A stretch of 64,000 nt of DNA. It comes from Arthrobacter sp. CJ23 (GTDB lineage: Bacteria; Actinomycetota; Actinomycetes; Actinomycetales; Micrococcaceae). The position numbers were made by a program, and so were the translations under genes. The DNA is taken from positions 2,356,001-2,420,000 of the forward strand of contig NZ_CP102950.1 in the NCBI RefSeq assembly GCF_024741795.1. Direction: 5' to 3'. Position 1 is the first letter of the stretch. Each line of letters begins with the position of its first letter. Positions 8,199 through 17,024 of the stretch are shown here, in pieces. The notes under the pieces are model-generated. The model ran no database searches. It was not told the DNA's origin and was given only the letters and a program-made list of their open reading frames with translations.

Positions 8199-9092
8199 TC
8201 AGACTCCGGCGATGTGCCGGACGGCGTCCAGGTACGGCATGTTGATGGCGGCATCCGCCACGGCGCGGACGGCGGGCTTGGCGTTGAAGGCGATCCCGAT
8301 CCCTGCCGCTCCCAGCATGTCGAGGTCGTTGGCGCCGTCGCCCACGGCGATGCTGTGCTCCAGGCTGATGCCCTCGGCGGCAGCCCATTCGCGGAGGTAC
8401 TTTTCCTTCGCGGCCCGGTCGATCACGGCGCCCAGGACCTTGCCGGTCAGGACGCCGTCGACGATTTCCAGTTCGTTGGCGATCCAGTAGTCCAGGCCGA
8501 GCTGACCGGCGATCGGGCCGAGGATCTGGTTGAAGCCGCCCGATACGACAGCCACCACGTGGCCTGCGGCCTTGAACGCGGCCACCAGTTCGGCGGCGCC
8601 CAGGCTGAGGCGGACTTCCTCGCGCACGGAGTCGACGACGGCGGCGGGCAGCCCGGCCAGCACGGCCACGCGGGCGTGCAGGCTTTGGGCGAAGTCCAGT
8701 TCGCCGCGCATGGCGGCTTCGGTGACGGCCGCGACTTCCTCGCGTTTGCCGGCGTGGGCGGCGAGCAGTTCGATGACTTCCTGCTGGATGAGGGTGGAGT
8801 CGACATCCATGATGAGGAGCTTGCGCGGCGCCCCGCGCAGACCGGCAGGAACGATCGCGGTGTCCACGCCCTCGCCTGCGGCGTCGGCTACGCGACGGCG
8901 GATCTCCGCGAGGTCCGCAGCGGTGCCGCCGTCGACGGCCAGGCCGATCGTGTAGACCCCGAACCGCTCATCGCCCGAGCGGGCCTCGGACGTGAAGGAG
9001 GCCCCCACGTCGGAGAGCACCTTGCGCAGGTGTTCCAGCTCCACCGGGGACAAATTCACGCCATAGCTGACCGCAGCCAAGTTCGAAGTCAT
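8199..9092 (-). CDS. serB: Phosphoserine phosphatase SerB
   Basis: HAD-superfamily enzyme that makes serine from phosphoserine. The 297-residue protein has an N-terminal ACT-like part (about residues 1-90) and a HAD core with the nucleophile motif DVDSTLI, VSGGFN and the GDGANDLDM metal-binding motif. An upstream in-frame ATG at 9152 exists, but the ATG at 9092 is preferred because family proteins start there. TAGGAT lies 7 nt before it, consistent with a leaderless transcript, although GGGG near the start could also bind ribosomes. Confidence 0.92.
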   Translation of the reverse strand: MTSNLAAVSYGVNLSPVELEHLRKVLSDVGASFTSEARSGDERFGVYTIGLAVDGGTAADLAEIRRRVADAAGEGVDTAIVPAGLRGAPRKLLIMDVDSTLIQQEVIELLAAHAGKREEVAAVTEAAMRGELDFAQSLHARVAVLAGLPAAVVDSVREEVRLSLGAAELVAAFKAAGHVVAVVSGGFNQILGPIAGQLGLDYWIANELEIVDGVLTGKVLGAVIDRAAKEKYLREWAAAEGISLEHSIAVGDGANDLDMLGAAGIGIAFNAKPAVRAVADAAINMPYLDAVRHIAGV

Positions 9093-9203
9093 GTCCCCAA
9101 TCCTATCGAGCGCGGCACGCCGCCCCGAATTCGTTTCGCCGCCCCCGGGCACCGCCGGATCCGGTTATCAGTCACGCTGCTTTTTGTCCTAGTGTCTACT
9201 CCT

Positions 9204-9989
9204 ATGAGTGATGTTCTTGAATTGGCTTCCGTCAGCGTTGTCCGAGGTACCAAGACTCTGCTGGACAAGGTCGACTGGCAGGTCAATGAAGGCGAACGCT
9301 GGGTCATCCTCGGCCCCAATGGAGCCGGCAAGACCACTCTCCTCCAGATTGCGGCGGCCCGCCTGCACCCGAGTTCCGGCACCGCCGGCATCCTCGACGA
9401 GACGCTGGGCCGCGTTGACGTCTTTGAACTGCGCCCCCGCATCGGTCTGTCCTCTGCCGCACTGGCGACCCAGATCCCGGAACACGAAAATGTGCTCAAC
9501 GTGGTGGTGACCGCGGCGTACGGCGTCACCGGCCGCTGGCGCGAAGGCTACGAGCGCGACGACGAACGCCGCGCCTTCGGCCTGCTCAACGAGTGGGGCA
9601 TGGGCCCGCTCCTGAACCGCTCCTTCGCTTCCCTGTCCGAAGGCGAACGCAAGCGCGTCCAGATCGCCCGCGCCCTCATGACGGACCCCGAACTCCTCCT
9701 GCTAGACGAGCCGGCAGCCGGTCTGGACCTGGGCGGCCGCGAGGAACTCGTGCACCGGCTCAGCGAATTGGCCCACGACGAGGACGCACCCGCCATGGTC
9801 CTGGTCACCCACCACCTCGAGGAAGTCCCGCCGGGCTTCACCCACGCGATGCTGCTGCGCGACGGCGGCGTGGTGGCCGCAGGCCCCATAGGCGACGTCC
9901 TGACCGCCGACCACCTCAGCACCACCTTCGGGCTGCCCCTGGACGTGACGGAGAGCTCCGGCCGATACACGGCCACCGCCCGCCGCTAG
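9204..9989 (+). CDS. ABC transporter ATP-binding protein
   Basis: A 261-residue single ABC ATPase with Walker A GPNGAGKTT, signature SLSEGERKR, Walker B LLLLDEPAAGLD and a switch histidine in VTHHLEEV. The signature has Glu in place of the usual second Gly (SEGE), seen in some members of this group. No cognate permease is adjacent; the next gene is a TSUP permease that does not use ABC ATPases. A stand-alone ModF/YjjK-like role is possible. The frame is open from 8172, but the homologous part begins at the ATG at 9204, which is 8 nt after TAGTGT. A GTG at 9192 is an alternative. Confidence 0.82.
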   Translation: MSDVLELASVSVVRGTKTLLDKVDWQVNEGERWVILGPNGAGKTTLLQIAAARLHPSSGTAGILDETLGRVDVFELRPRIGLSSAALATQIPEHENVLNVVVTAAYGVTGRWREGYERDDERRAFGLLNEWGMGPLLNRSFASLSEGERKRVQIARALMTDPELLLLDEPAAGLDLGGREELVHRLSELAHDEDAPAMVLVTHHLEEVPPGFTHAMLLRDGGVVAAGPIGDVLTADHLSTTFGLPLDVTESSGRYTATARR

Positions 9990-10006
9990 CCGCCGCGCGT
10001 CTTATT

Positions 10007-10792
10007 GTGGAGATCCTCAACGGCGTCATCATCTTCTTTGCCGGCCTCTGGGCTGGAACCATCAACAGCGTGGTCGGTTCCGGCACCCTGGTGACCTTCC
10101 CCGTGCTGATCGCCCTGGGCTATGCGCCCGTGACGGCCTCGATCAGCAACGCCATGGGGCTGGTGGCCGGGAACGCCTCCGGGGCCTGGGGCTACCGCCA
10201 TGAACTCAAGGGCCGCGGCCGCCAGTTGCTGCGGCTGCTGCCTGCCTCGATTCTGGGCGGCATCACCGGGGCCTGGCTCCTCCTGCACCTGCCGGAGAAG
10301 GTGTTCCACTATGCCGCGCCCATCCTGATCGTGCTCGCACTGCTCATGGTGGTTTTCCAGCCGAAGCTGCAGCAATGGGTCCGCGACCGCGCCGAAAACC
10401 CGGAGCACGCCCTCCACGACAAAGGCCACGGCGCCATCCTGGTGCTCCTCGTCTTCCTGGCCGGCATCTATGGGGGCTACTTCGTGGCTGCCCAGGGCAT
10501 CCTGCTGGTCGGCATCCTGGGCGTCTTCATGACCGGGACCATCCAGAACGCCAACGCCATGAAGAACATCCTCGTGCTGGCCGTCAACATTGTGGCTGCA
10601 TGTTCCTATCTGCTGTTCGCCTTCGGCCGGATCGAATGGCCCGTGGTGGGCCTCATTGCCGTCAGTTCGCTCATCGGCGGCGTGGTCGGTTCCAAAGTGG
10701 GCCGGCGCCTCAAGCCCGTGGTGCTCAGAACGGTGATCTTCGCCCTGGGCCTGGTGGCCCTCGGCTTCATGATCGCCAATCTGCTGAAATAA
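10007..10792 (+). CDS. TSUP (TauE/SafE) family permease
   Basis: An approximately 261-residue membrane protein with about eight hydrophobic helices in two repeats, the TauE/SafE/YfcA layout. It begins GVIIFFAGLWAGTINSVVGSG, where the GxxNxxxGxG region matches this family. Members export sulfite, sulfoacetate or other small organosulfur anions; the substrate here is not known. The start is a GTG at 10007, 17 nt after the ABC ATPase stop. It ends 7 nt before the RNA methyltransferase gene, so the three genes are probably one unit. Confidence 0.82.
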   Translation: MEILNGVIIFFAGLWAGTINSVVGSGTLVTFPVLIALGYAPVTASISNAMGLVAGNASGAWGYRHELKGRGRQLLRLLPASILGGITGAWLLLHLPEKVFHYAAPILIVLALLMVVFQPKLQQWVRDRAENPEHALHDKGHGAILVLLVFLAGIYGGYFVAAQGILLVGILGVFMTGTIQNANAMKNILVLAVNIVAACSYLLFAFGRIEWPVVGLIAVSSLIGGVVGSKVGRRLKPVVLRTVIFALGLVALGFMIANLLK

Positions 10793-10799
10793 TCACCCG

Positions 10800-11609
10800 G
10801 TGACCTTCCACTACCTCGAAACCGCCGATGACCCGCGTGTGGCCGACTACACGCGGCTGACCGACGTGCACCTGCGCAAGCTCCGTGAGCCGGAGGAAGG
10901 CATGTACATCGCCGAATCCTCCCGGGTGCTCCGCCGGGCCCTGGCTGCCGGACACCAGCCCCGCTCCTTCTTCCTGGCCGAGAAATGGCTGGAGGACCTC
11001 GACGACGTCTTCCAGGACTTCCCGGACGTGCCCGTCTACATCGGCAAGGCCCAGCTCCTGGAAGAGATCACCGGATTCCACCTGCACCGCGGCGCCATGG
11101 CGGCGATGCACCGCCCGGCCCCCGTGCCGCTGGCGGAACTCCTGGCCGGCGCACAGCGCGTCGCCGTGCTCGAGGACATCGTGGACCACACCAACGTGGG
11201 CGCCATCTTCCGCTCCGCAGCGGCCCTCGGCGTGGACGCCGTGCTGGTCTCGCCGCGGTGCGGGGACCCCCTCTACCGGCGCAGTGTGCGCGTCAGCATG
11301 GGCACGGTCTTCCAGGTCCCGTGGGCGCGGCTGGACAGCTGGCCCGGCGCGCTGGAAGAACTCAGGGCGCAGGGCTTCACCGTGGCCGCCATGGAACTCA
11401 CGGACGACGCCGTGGACCTCGACGAGCTCGCCGCCCGGAGGATCCCGCGGCTTGCCCTGGTGCTCGGCACCGAAGGCGCCGGCATGAGCGCCGAGACGCT
11501 CGCCGCCGTCGACCTTGCCGTGAAGATCCCCATGCGCGCCGGCGTCGACTCCCTCAACGTGGCAGCCGCCTCGGCGGTGGCGTTCTGGGAACTGCGGCCG
11601 CAGGACTGA
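10800..11609 (+). CDS. SpoU/TrmH family RNA 2'-O-methyltransferase
   Basis: A 269-residue SPOUT methyltransferase. An N-terminal substrate-binding part (about 1-110) is followed by the SpoU domain with LEDIVDHTNVGAIFRSAAAL (motif 1), LVLGTEGAGMS (motif 2) and IPMRAGVDSLNVAAASAVAF (motif 3), which form the trefoil knot and the S-adenosylmethionine site. It methylates tRNA or rRNA ribose; the target base cannot be told from sequence. It starts at a GTG 7 nt after the permease stop. Confidence 0.88.
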   Translation: MTFHYLETADDPRVADYTRLTDVHLRKLREPEEGMYIAESSRVLRRALAAGHQPRSFFLAEKWLEDLDDVFQDFPDVPVYIGKAQLLEEITGFHLHRGAMAAMHRPAPVPLAELLAGAQRVAVLEDIVDHTNVGAIFRSAAALGVDAVLVSPRCGDPLYRRSVRVSMGTVFQVPWARLDSWPGALEELRAQGFTVAAMELTDDAVDLDELAARRIPRLALVLGTEGAGMSAETLAAVDLAVKIPMRAGVDSLNVAAASAVAFWELRPQD

Positions 11610-11783
11610 GCACCCGTTTCCCGGACCCGCCGAACAGCAGGCGTGTTCGTGGGGCGCTGCCGCTTCGGCTATGATTGATTGTTGGCCCGGCACCTGGCAA
11701 TCGTTCTGAACGGCAGGCGCAGGACCACTCCCATTCATACCTGGCAGCTGGCAAAATCCAGTTGCGTGAACAAAGGTCCCATT

Positions 11784-12038
11784 ATGAAGTCTGATATCCA
11801 CCCGAAGTACGAAGCTGTTGTTTTCAACGACCTGGCTTCCGGCGTTAAGTTCCTGACCAAGTCCACCGTGTCTTCCTCGAAGACCATCGAGTGGGAAGAC
11901 GGCAACACCTACCCGGTTATCGACGTCGAAATCTCTTCGGAGTCCCACCCGTTCTACACGGGCAAGCAGCGCATCATGGACTCCGCAGGCCGTGTCGAGC
12001 GCTTCAACGCTCGCTTCGCGGGCTTCGGCAAGAAGTAA
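11784..12038 (+). CDS. rpmE2: 50S ribosomal protein L31 type B
   Basis: An 84-residue ribosomal protein beginning [16 protein letters not shown], characteristic of L31 type B. It has no cysteine, so it is the zinc-free form. In many actinobacteria this form is induced when zinc is short. The ATG at 11784 follows a weak AAAGG site. TATGAT at 11670-11675 is a possible -10 element. I saw no Zur-box-like palindrome upstream. A strong terminator follows directly, so it is a single-gene unit. Confidence 0.95.
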   Translation: MKSDIHPKYEAVVFNDLASGVKFLTKSTVSSSKTIEWEDGNTYPVIDVEISSESHPFYTGKQRIMDSAGRVERFNARFAGFGKK

Positions 12039-12064
12039 TACACTTCACCCAAGCGTTTCGCGAG

Positions 12065-12107
12065 TGCCCGCATTGCCGGATTATCCGGCAATGCGGGCAT
12101 TTGTGTT
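12065..12107 (+). terminator. Intrinsic terminator after rpmE2
   Basis: A perfect 16-bp stem, tgcccgcattgccgga at 12065-12080 with its complement at 12084-12099, has a 3-nt loop and is followed by TTTGTGTTTTC. This is one of the few terminators in the window with a clear U-rich tail. Confidence 0.88.
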
Positions 12108-12126
12108 TTCCGGCAAGATGGAGCGC

Positions 12127-13218
12127 ATGACCTCCGATTCCAGCGCAGCGCCCGACCACGGCACCCGCCTCCACGGCGAATACAAGGTCCCCGGCGGGAA
12201 ACTGGTGGTGGTGGACCTCGACGTCGTTGACGGCCACCTGGCCGGGGTCTCGCTCAGCGGCGACTTCTTCCTCGAACCGGACGAGGCCCTGCTGGACATC
12301 AACCGCGCGCTCACCGGACTTCCCGAGTCCGCCCCCGCGGCCGACATCTCCGCCGCCGTCACCGCAGCCCTTCCCGCCGACACCGTGCTGTTCGGTTTCT
12401 CCGCCGATGCCGTCGCCGTCACCGTCCGCCGGGCCCTGTCCCGGGCGAGCGGCTGGGCGGACCACCAGTGGGAAATCATCCCGCCCTCGGTCCTGCCCAC
12501 GCACGTCAACGTGGCCCTGGACGAGGTCCTCACCGAGGAAGTCGGTGCCGGGCGGCGCAACCCCACCCTGCGCTTCTGGGACTGGGAGGAACCATCCGTG
12601 GTGATCGGCAGCTTCCAGTCCGTCCGCAACGAGGTGGACCCCGGCGGCGTGGCCCGGCACGGCATCACCGTGGTCCGCCGGATCAGCGGGGGCGGCGCCA
12701 TGTTCATGGAGGCCGGCAACTGCATCACGTACTCGTTGTACCTGCCGCAGACGCTGGTGGACGGCATCAGCTTTGCCGACTCCTACGCCTTCCTGGATGC
12801 ATGGGTCATGGCCGCACTGGAAAAGCTGGGCATCAGCGCGTTCTATGTTCCACTCAATGACATCGCCACGGAACAGGGCAAGATCGGCGGCGCAGCGCAG
12901 AAGCGCCTCGCCAACGGCGGCATGCTCCACCACGTGACCATGAGCTACGACATCGACGCCGACAAGATGGTGGAGGTCCTGCGCATCGGCAAGGAAAAGC
13001 TTTCGGACAAGGGCACGCGCAGCGCCAAGAAGCGCGTGGACCCGCTCCGCCGGCAGACGGGCCTGTCCCGCATGGAGATCATTGCCGCCATGCAGGACGT
13101 CTTCACCGAACGCTACGGCGCCGTTGAATCCAGCGTGTCCGAGGCCGAACTGGCCATCGCCAAGGAACGCGTCGCCGCCAAGTTCGGGACCACGGAATGG
13201 CTGAACAGGGTTCCCTGA
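12127..13218 (+). CDS. Lipoate-protein ligase A-like protein
   Basis: A 363-residue protein with the biotin/lipoate ligase fold. Motifs of LplA-type enzymes are visible: VVRRISGGGAMF (the R-R-x-S-G-G-G-A signature), NCITYSLYLP, and IGGAAQKR with the expected lysine. An N-terminal extension of about 110 residues resembles a lipoate-acceptor-associated accessory domain. It attaches lipoate or octanoate to carrier proteins, or acts in a related transfer. The ATG at 12127 follows GGAG; an ATG 9 nt earlier is possible. Confidence 0.85.
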   Translation: MTSDSSAAPDHGTRLHGEYKVPGGKLVVVDLDVVDGHLAGVSLSGDFFLEPDEALLDINRALTGLPESAPAADISAAVTAALPADTVLFGFSADAVAVTVRRALSRASGWADHQWEIIPPSVLPTHVNVALDEVLTEEVGAGRRNPTLRFWDWEEPSVVIGSFQSVRNEVDPGGVARHGITVVRRISGGGAMFMEAGNCITYSLYLPQTLVDGISFADSYAFLDAWVMAALEKLGISAFYVPLNDIATEQGKIGGAAQKRLANGGMLHHVTMSYDIDADKMVEVLRIGKEKLSDKGTRSAKKRVDPLRRQTGLSRMEIIAAMQDVFTERYGAVESSVSEAELAIAKERVAAKFGTTEWLNRVP

Positions 13219-13239
13219 CGTTTCGGCGAACGGCGGCCG

Positions 13240-15855
13240 TCAGCGGACGGGTACCCCTGCCGCCTGCGCCGTGAGGGCACGCAGCAGGTGGCTGCGCTGT
13301 TCGATGATGATGCGCCGCAAGGCCCGCGGCGCCTCGGTCCGGGCCGCCAGCCACTCGTCGCAGCGCTGCAGCACGGGGTGATCCAGCGGCGCCATGCCCT
13401 CGGCCAGGTCCTGGCCCGCCGGGAACAGTCCCCGCACGATCCTGCCGGCAATCTCGATGCTGCGCTCCGCCCAGATCCGCTCCAGCAATCCGAAGTACGG
13501 CTCCGCGTAGGGCTCCAGCAAGGGGGCCGGGCCGGTGGCGAAGCCCGCAATGGTGGCGCTGAGGATCTCGTTGGACAGCGAGGTGCCGTTGACCGCGGCG
13601 TCCCACGCCGCGGCCTTGACGGCGGCGTCCGGGCGGGCGGCCGAAGCCGTGGCATGCCCTTCGCGGCCCGCGGCCGTGTTGTCGGCGGCCAGCTCGGCGT
13701 CGATCTCGTCCTGTGTGGCGGCGCCGTTGGCGGCGAGGGCCTGCCAGAGGCTCCAGCGCAGTTCGGCGTCCACGGTCAGGCCGGGGATGACTGTGCTGCC
13801 GTCCAGGATTCCGCGTACGAGTCCCAGTTCGGCGGCGTCGTGCCGGGAAACGTCCGCAACGGTCCGCGCCCAGGCGAGCTGCTGGTCTGTTCCGGCGTCT
13901 GCCGTCCGCAGCTGCCGTGCCGCGACGCCAAGGAAGCCGTTGCGGACCGTGCCGCGGGCGGCAGCAGGAACATAGCGCTCGACGGCGGTGGCGGCGTTTC
14001 CGAGCACGTTCAGCAGTACGCCGATCCCGCTCTCTGCCGGGGCGAACTGCTCGACGGCGGATACGTACAGTTCCGCGGGGGTGACGCCGTCGCGCGCCGA
14101 GTCCCAGAGGGCCGTCCAGCACAGGGCGCGTGCCATCGGGTCGGCGATGCGGTCCAGGGAAGCGCGCACGGTGGCCTCGGACGTGGCGTCGAGCCGGACC
14201 TTGGCGTAGCTGAGGTCCTCGTCGTTGACGAGCAGGAGGGCCGGCCGGGGGAGCCCCGCCAGGCCGGCCACCAGCGTGGACGCGCCGGAAACGTCGGCAT
14301 CGATGCTCCCGGTCCGGAGGAGCTCTCGTGCGGCGTTGAAGTCGTACAGCCCGATCCGCAGCCGGTGCGGCCGATGCTCCTGCCTGCCCGTGAGGGGGTC
14401 CACGGAGTCCTGTTCGAGGATCACGGCGCCCATTGTGCCGTCGTCGTCGGTGACGTTCGCCGTGACGGTGGAGATCCCGGAGGTCTGCAGCCATTGCCCG
14501 GCCCATTCGCCCAGGTCCCGGCCCGAGGCGGCGCTGAGGGCGGACAGGAGGTCCTGCAGCGAGGTGTTGCCGAACTCGTGGTCGCGGAAGTACTGCCGGG
14601 ACCCTTCGATGAACGGTTCGAAGCCCACGTAGGCCACGAGCTGCTTGAGCACCGAGGCGCCCTTGGCGTAGGTGATGCCGTCAAAGTTCTGCTTGGCGGC
14701 CTCGAGGTCCGGAATGTCCGCCACGATCGGGTGGGTGGTGGGCAGCTGGTCCTGGAGGTACGCCCAGGCCTTGCGCTTGTTGGCGAAGTTCACCCAGGCG
14801 CTGTCCCAGTCGGTGGCCTCGTCCACGCCCAGGGTTCCCATGTAATCGGCGAAGGACTCCTTGAGCCACAGATCATCCCACCAGCGCATGGTGACGAGGT
14901 CGCCGAACCACATGTGCGCCATCTCGTGCATCAGCGTGTTGGCACGGGCCTGGTACTGCGCATCCGTGGCGCGGGAGGCGAAGACGTACTTTTCGGTGAA
15001 AGTGACCAGGCCGGGGTTTTCCATGGCGCCGAGGTTGTACTCGGGCACGAAGGCCTGGTCGTATTTGCCCCAGGGGTACGGGTAGTCAAAGAGCTCGTTG
15101 AAGAAGTCCAGGCCGTTCCTGGTCAGCCGGAAGAGCTCATCGGCGTCGAAAGAGTCCTGCATCGAGGCCCGGCAGTAAAGGGCCAGCGGCACGTCCAGGG
15201 TGCTGCCGTCCTCGAGCGCTTTGCTCCAGTGGGACTCGGCCTTGAAGTAGGGGCCGGCCAGCACCGTGGTGATGTAGGTGGACATCCGCTTGGTGGTGGC
15301 AAAATCCCAGCGGCTCGCCGCCGGGTCCTCTGCCAGGACCGTGCGTGCTGCCTCGGCGCCGTTGGACGCCACGTGCCAGCCGGTGGGGGCGGTGACGTGG
15401 AAAGTGAACTCGGCCTTGAGGTCCGGCTGTTCGAAGTTGGCGAAGACGCGCCGGGCATCGGCGGGTTCGTACTGCGTGTAGAGGTAGCACTGGCCGTCGG
15501 CCGGGTCCACGAAACGGTGCATGCCCTCGCCGGAGCGGCTGTAGAGTGCGGTGCCCGTGACGGTCACCTCGTTCTCGGCCTGCAGATCCGCCAGGAGGAT
15601 CCGGTCGCGGTCCACCACCCGGGCGCTGTCCAGTTCGGTGCCGTTGAGGACCACGCGGTGCACCCCGCCGCAGATGAAGTCCAGGAAAGTGGACGATCCG
15701 GGCGCCGCGGCGAAGGCGATGGTGCTGGTGCTGGTGTAGCCGGCGACGGCGGGATCTGCCGCCTGCCGCACGTCCAGGGAGACGTCGTAGCGGTGTGTGC
15801 TGATCAGGGCTGAACGGGTGGCGGCTTCATCGCGCGAGAGATTGTGATTCGACAC
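13240..15855 (-). CDS. pepN: Aminopeptidase N (M1 family)
   Basis: An 871-residue cytosolic zinc aminopeptidase that removes N-terminal residues from peptides. Diagnostic motifs: GAMEN exopeptidase motif at residues 276-280; zinc site HExxH with His310, Glu311 and His314; third ligand Glu333 in LKESFADY. Length matches actinobacterial PepN. It has no signal peptide. It begins with GTG at 15855, only 4 nt after the stop of the upstream YeiH gene, so the two are likely co-transcribed although functionally unrelated. Confidence 0.95.
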   Translation of the reverse strand: MSNHNLSRDEAATRSALISTHRYDVSLDVRQAADPAVAGYTSTSTIAFAAAPGSSTFLDFICGGVHRVVLNGTELDSARVVDRDRILLADLQAENEVTVTGTALYSRSGEGMHRFVDPADGQCYLYTQYEPADARRVFANFEQPDLKAEFTFHVTAPTGWHVASNGAEAARTVLAEDPAASRWDFATTKRMSTYITTVLAGPYFKAESHWSKALEDGSTLDVPLALYCRASMQDSFDADELFRLTRNGLDFFNELFDYPYPWGKYDQAFVPEYNLGAMENPGLVTFTEKYVFASRATDAQYQARANTLMHEMAHMWFGDLVTMRWWDDLWLKESFADYMGTLGVDEATDWDSAWVNFANKRKAWAYLQDQLPTTHPIVADIPDLEAAKQNFDGITYAKGASVLKQLVAYVGFEPFIEGSRQYFRDHEFGNTSLQDLLSALSAASGRDLGEWAGQWLQTSGISTVTANVTDDDGTMGAVILEQDSVDPLTGRQEHRPHRLRIGLYDFNAARELLRTGSIDADVSGASTLVAGLAGLPRPALLLVNDEDLSYAKVRLDATSEATVRASLDRIADPMARALCWTALWDSARDGVTPAELYVSAVEQFAPAESGIGVLLNVLGNAATAVERYVPAAARGTVRNGFLGVAARQLRTADAGTDQQLAWARTVADVSRHDAAELGLVRGILDGSTVIPGLTVDAELRWSLWQALAANGAATQDEIDAELAADNTAAGREGHATASAARPDAAVKAAAWDAAVNGTSLSNEILSATIAGFATGPAPLLEPYAEPYFGLLERIWAERSIEIAGRIVRGLFPAGQDLAEGMAPLDHPVLQRCDEWLAARTEAPRALRRIIIEQRSHLLRALTAQAAGVPVR

Positions 15856-15859
15856 ACAG

Positions 15860-16912
15860 CTATCTAATCATGATCCAGACGGCGCCCAGGCCCAGCCCTG
15901 CGATGAGCAGCCAGGAACCCAAAGCGAGCAGCAGCGCCCGGCCCCCGGTGTGCAGCAGGGTGCGGATGCGCACGGCCGAACCGAGCCCGAACAGAGCTGC
16001 TGCCAGGAGCAGGTCCTGCACCGCACCGGCGGCCTCGAGAGCCACCGGGGATGCCCAGCCCAGCGAACGGATGCCCACCATGGCCATGAAGCCGAGCACG
16101 AACAGCGGGACCACTGGCGGGAAGGCGCCGCCGCCGCCGTCCGGCCCGCCCGCCGCGAGGATGCCGGCCCGCTCCCTGCGGTGCACGATCCGTTGCTGGA
16201 CACCGGCCGCCGCCGTGATGGGGGCCAGCAGGATCACCCTTGTCAGCTTGACGACGACGGCGATCCCCAGTGCCGCGGCACCGGCAGTCTGCGCTGTGGC
16301 CACCACCTGGCCGACGTCGTGGACCGAGGCCCCGGTCCACGCACCGAAACGCTCCGGGCTGAGTCCGAGGGGGTGCATGAGGAGCGGGAGCACTCCGATG
16401 GCAAGCGTCCCGCACAGGGTCACGAGGGCCACGGGCAGCACCGTGTCCTGGTGTTTGATGCGGCGGACGGCGGCCATGGCGCCGATGGCCGAGGCGCCGC
16501 AGATCGAGAACCCGGTGGCGATCAGGAGGGCCGTTTCGCGCGGGAGACGCAGCAGCCGGGCCAGGCCGTACGTTCCGGTGAAACTGGCCAGCACCACGCC
16601 GGTGATCAGCAGCAACGCGGTCCAGCCCAGGCCGAGCACATCCACCATGCTGACCTTCAGCCCCAGCAACACGATGCCGGCCCGCATGAGGTGCTTGCCG
16701 GCGAAGTCCAGGCCGGGGCGGGCGCGTCCTGCGGTCCACACGGCTGTGCCCGGTATATTTGCTGAGAGCAAACCTAAAGCAACAGCTGCCGTCATGGCCG
16801 GCACGGCGGGCAGCATGGCATGGACGATGAAGGCAAGCCCTGTTGCCGCAACGGCCAGGACCAGCCCGGGCCCCAAACGGGCCAGCGGCCTGAGGTACCT
16901 GTTGAACGGCAT
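15860..16912 (-). CDS. YeiH/UPF0324 family membrane protein, putative sulfate exporter
   Basis: A 350-residue protein with about ten hydrophobic helices and conserved UPF0324 segments, including AGIVLLGLKVS, TGFSICGASAI and ASVHDVGQVVA. The family is annotated as putative sulfate exporters or YeiH; the true substrate is uncertain. The start ATG at 16912 follows AGGG by 7 nt. An upstream ATG at 16978 in the same frame would add an unlikely Cys/Arg-rich segment. Confidence 0.85.
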   Translation of the reverse strand: MPFNRYLRPLARLGPGLVLAVAATGLAFIVHAMLPAVPAMTAAVALGLLSANIPGTAVWTAGRARPGLDFAGKHLMRAGIVLLGLKVSMVDVLGLGWTALLLITGVVLASFTGTYGLARLLRLPRETALLIATGFSICGASAIGAMAAVRRIKHQDTVLPVALVTLCGTLAIGVLPLLMHPLGLSPERFGAWTGASVHDVGQVVATAQTAGAAALGIAVVVKLTRVILLAPITAAAGVQQRIVHRRERAGILAAGGPDGGGGAFPPVVPLFVLGFMAMVGIRSLGWASPVALEAAGAVQDLLLAAALFGLGSAVRIRTLLHTGGRALLLALGSWLLIAGLGLGAVWIMIR

Positions 16913-17024
16913 GCTCCAACCCTGCCCGATGACGGCTGGAAAACGCGAACCGGTGAGGACCCGGACCGCGCAACACAACTAGTGCGTAATGCGTTCGAAT
17001 CAAAAAGGTGATTGTCTAATTCCC

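Noticed and set aside
13288..15813. Open frame of 841 codons on the plus strand opposite pepN
   Set aside because: Antisense of an intact aminopeptidase N with all catalytic residues. Its product is Gly/Val/Arg-rich and has no recognisable motif.
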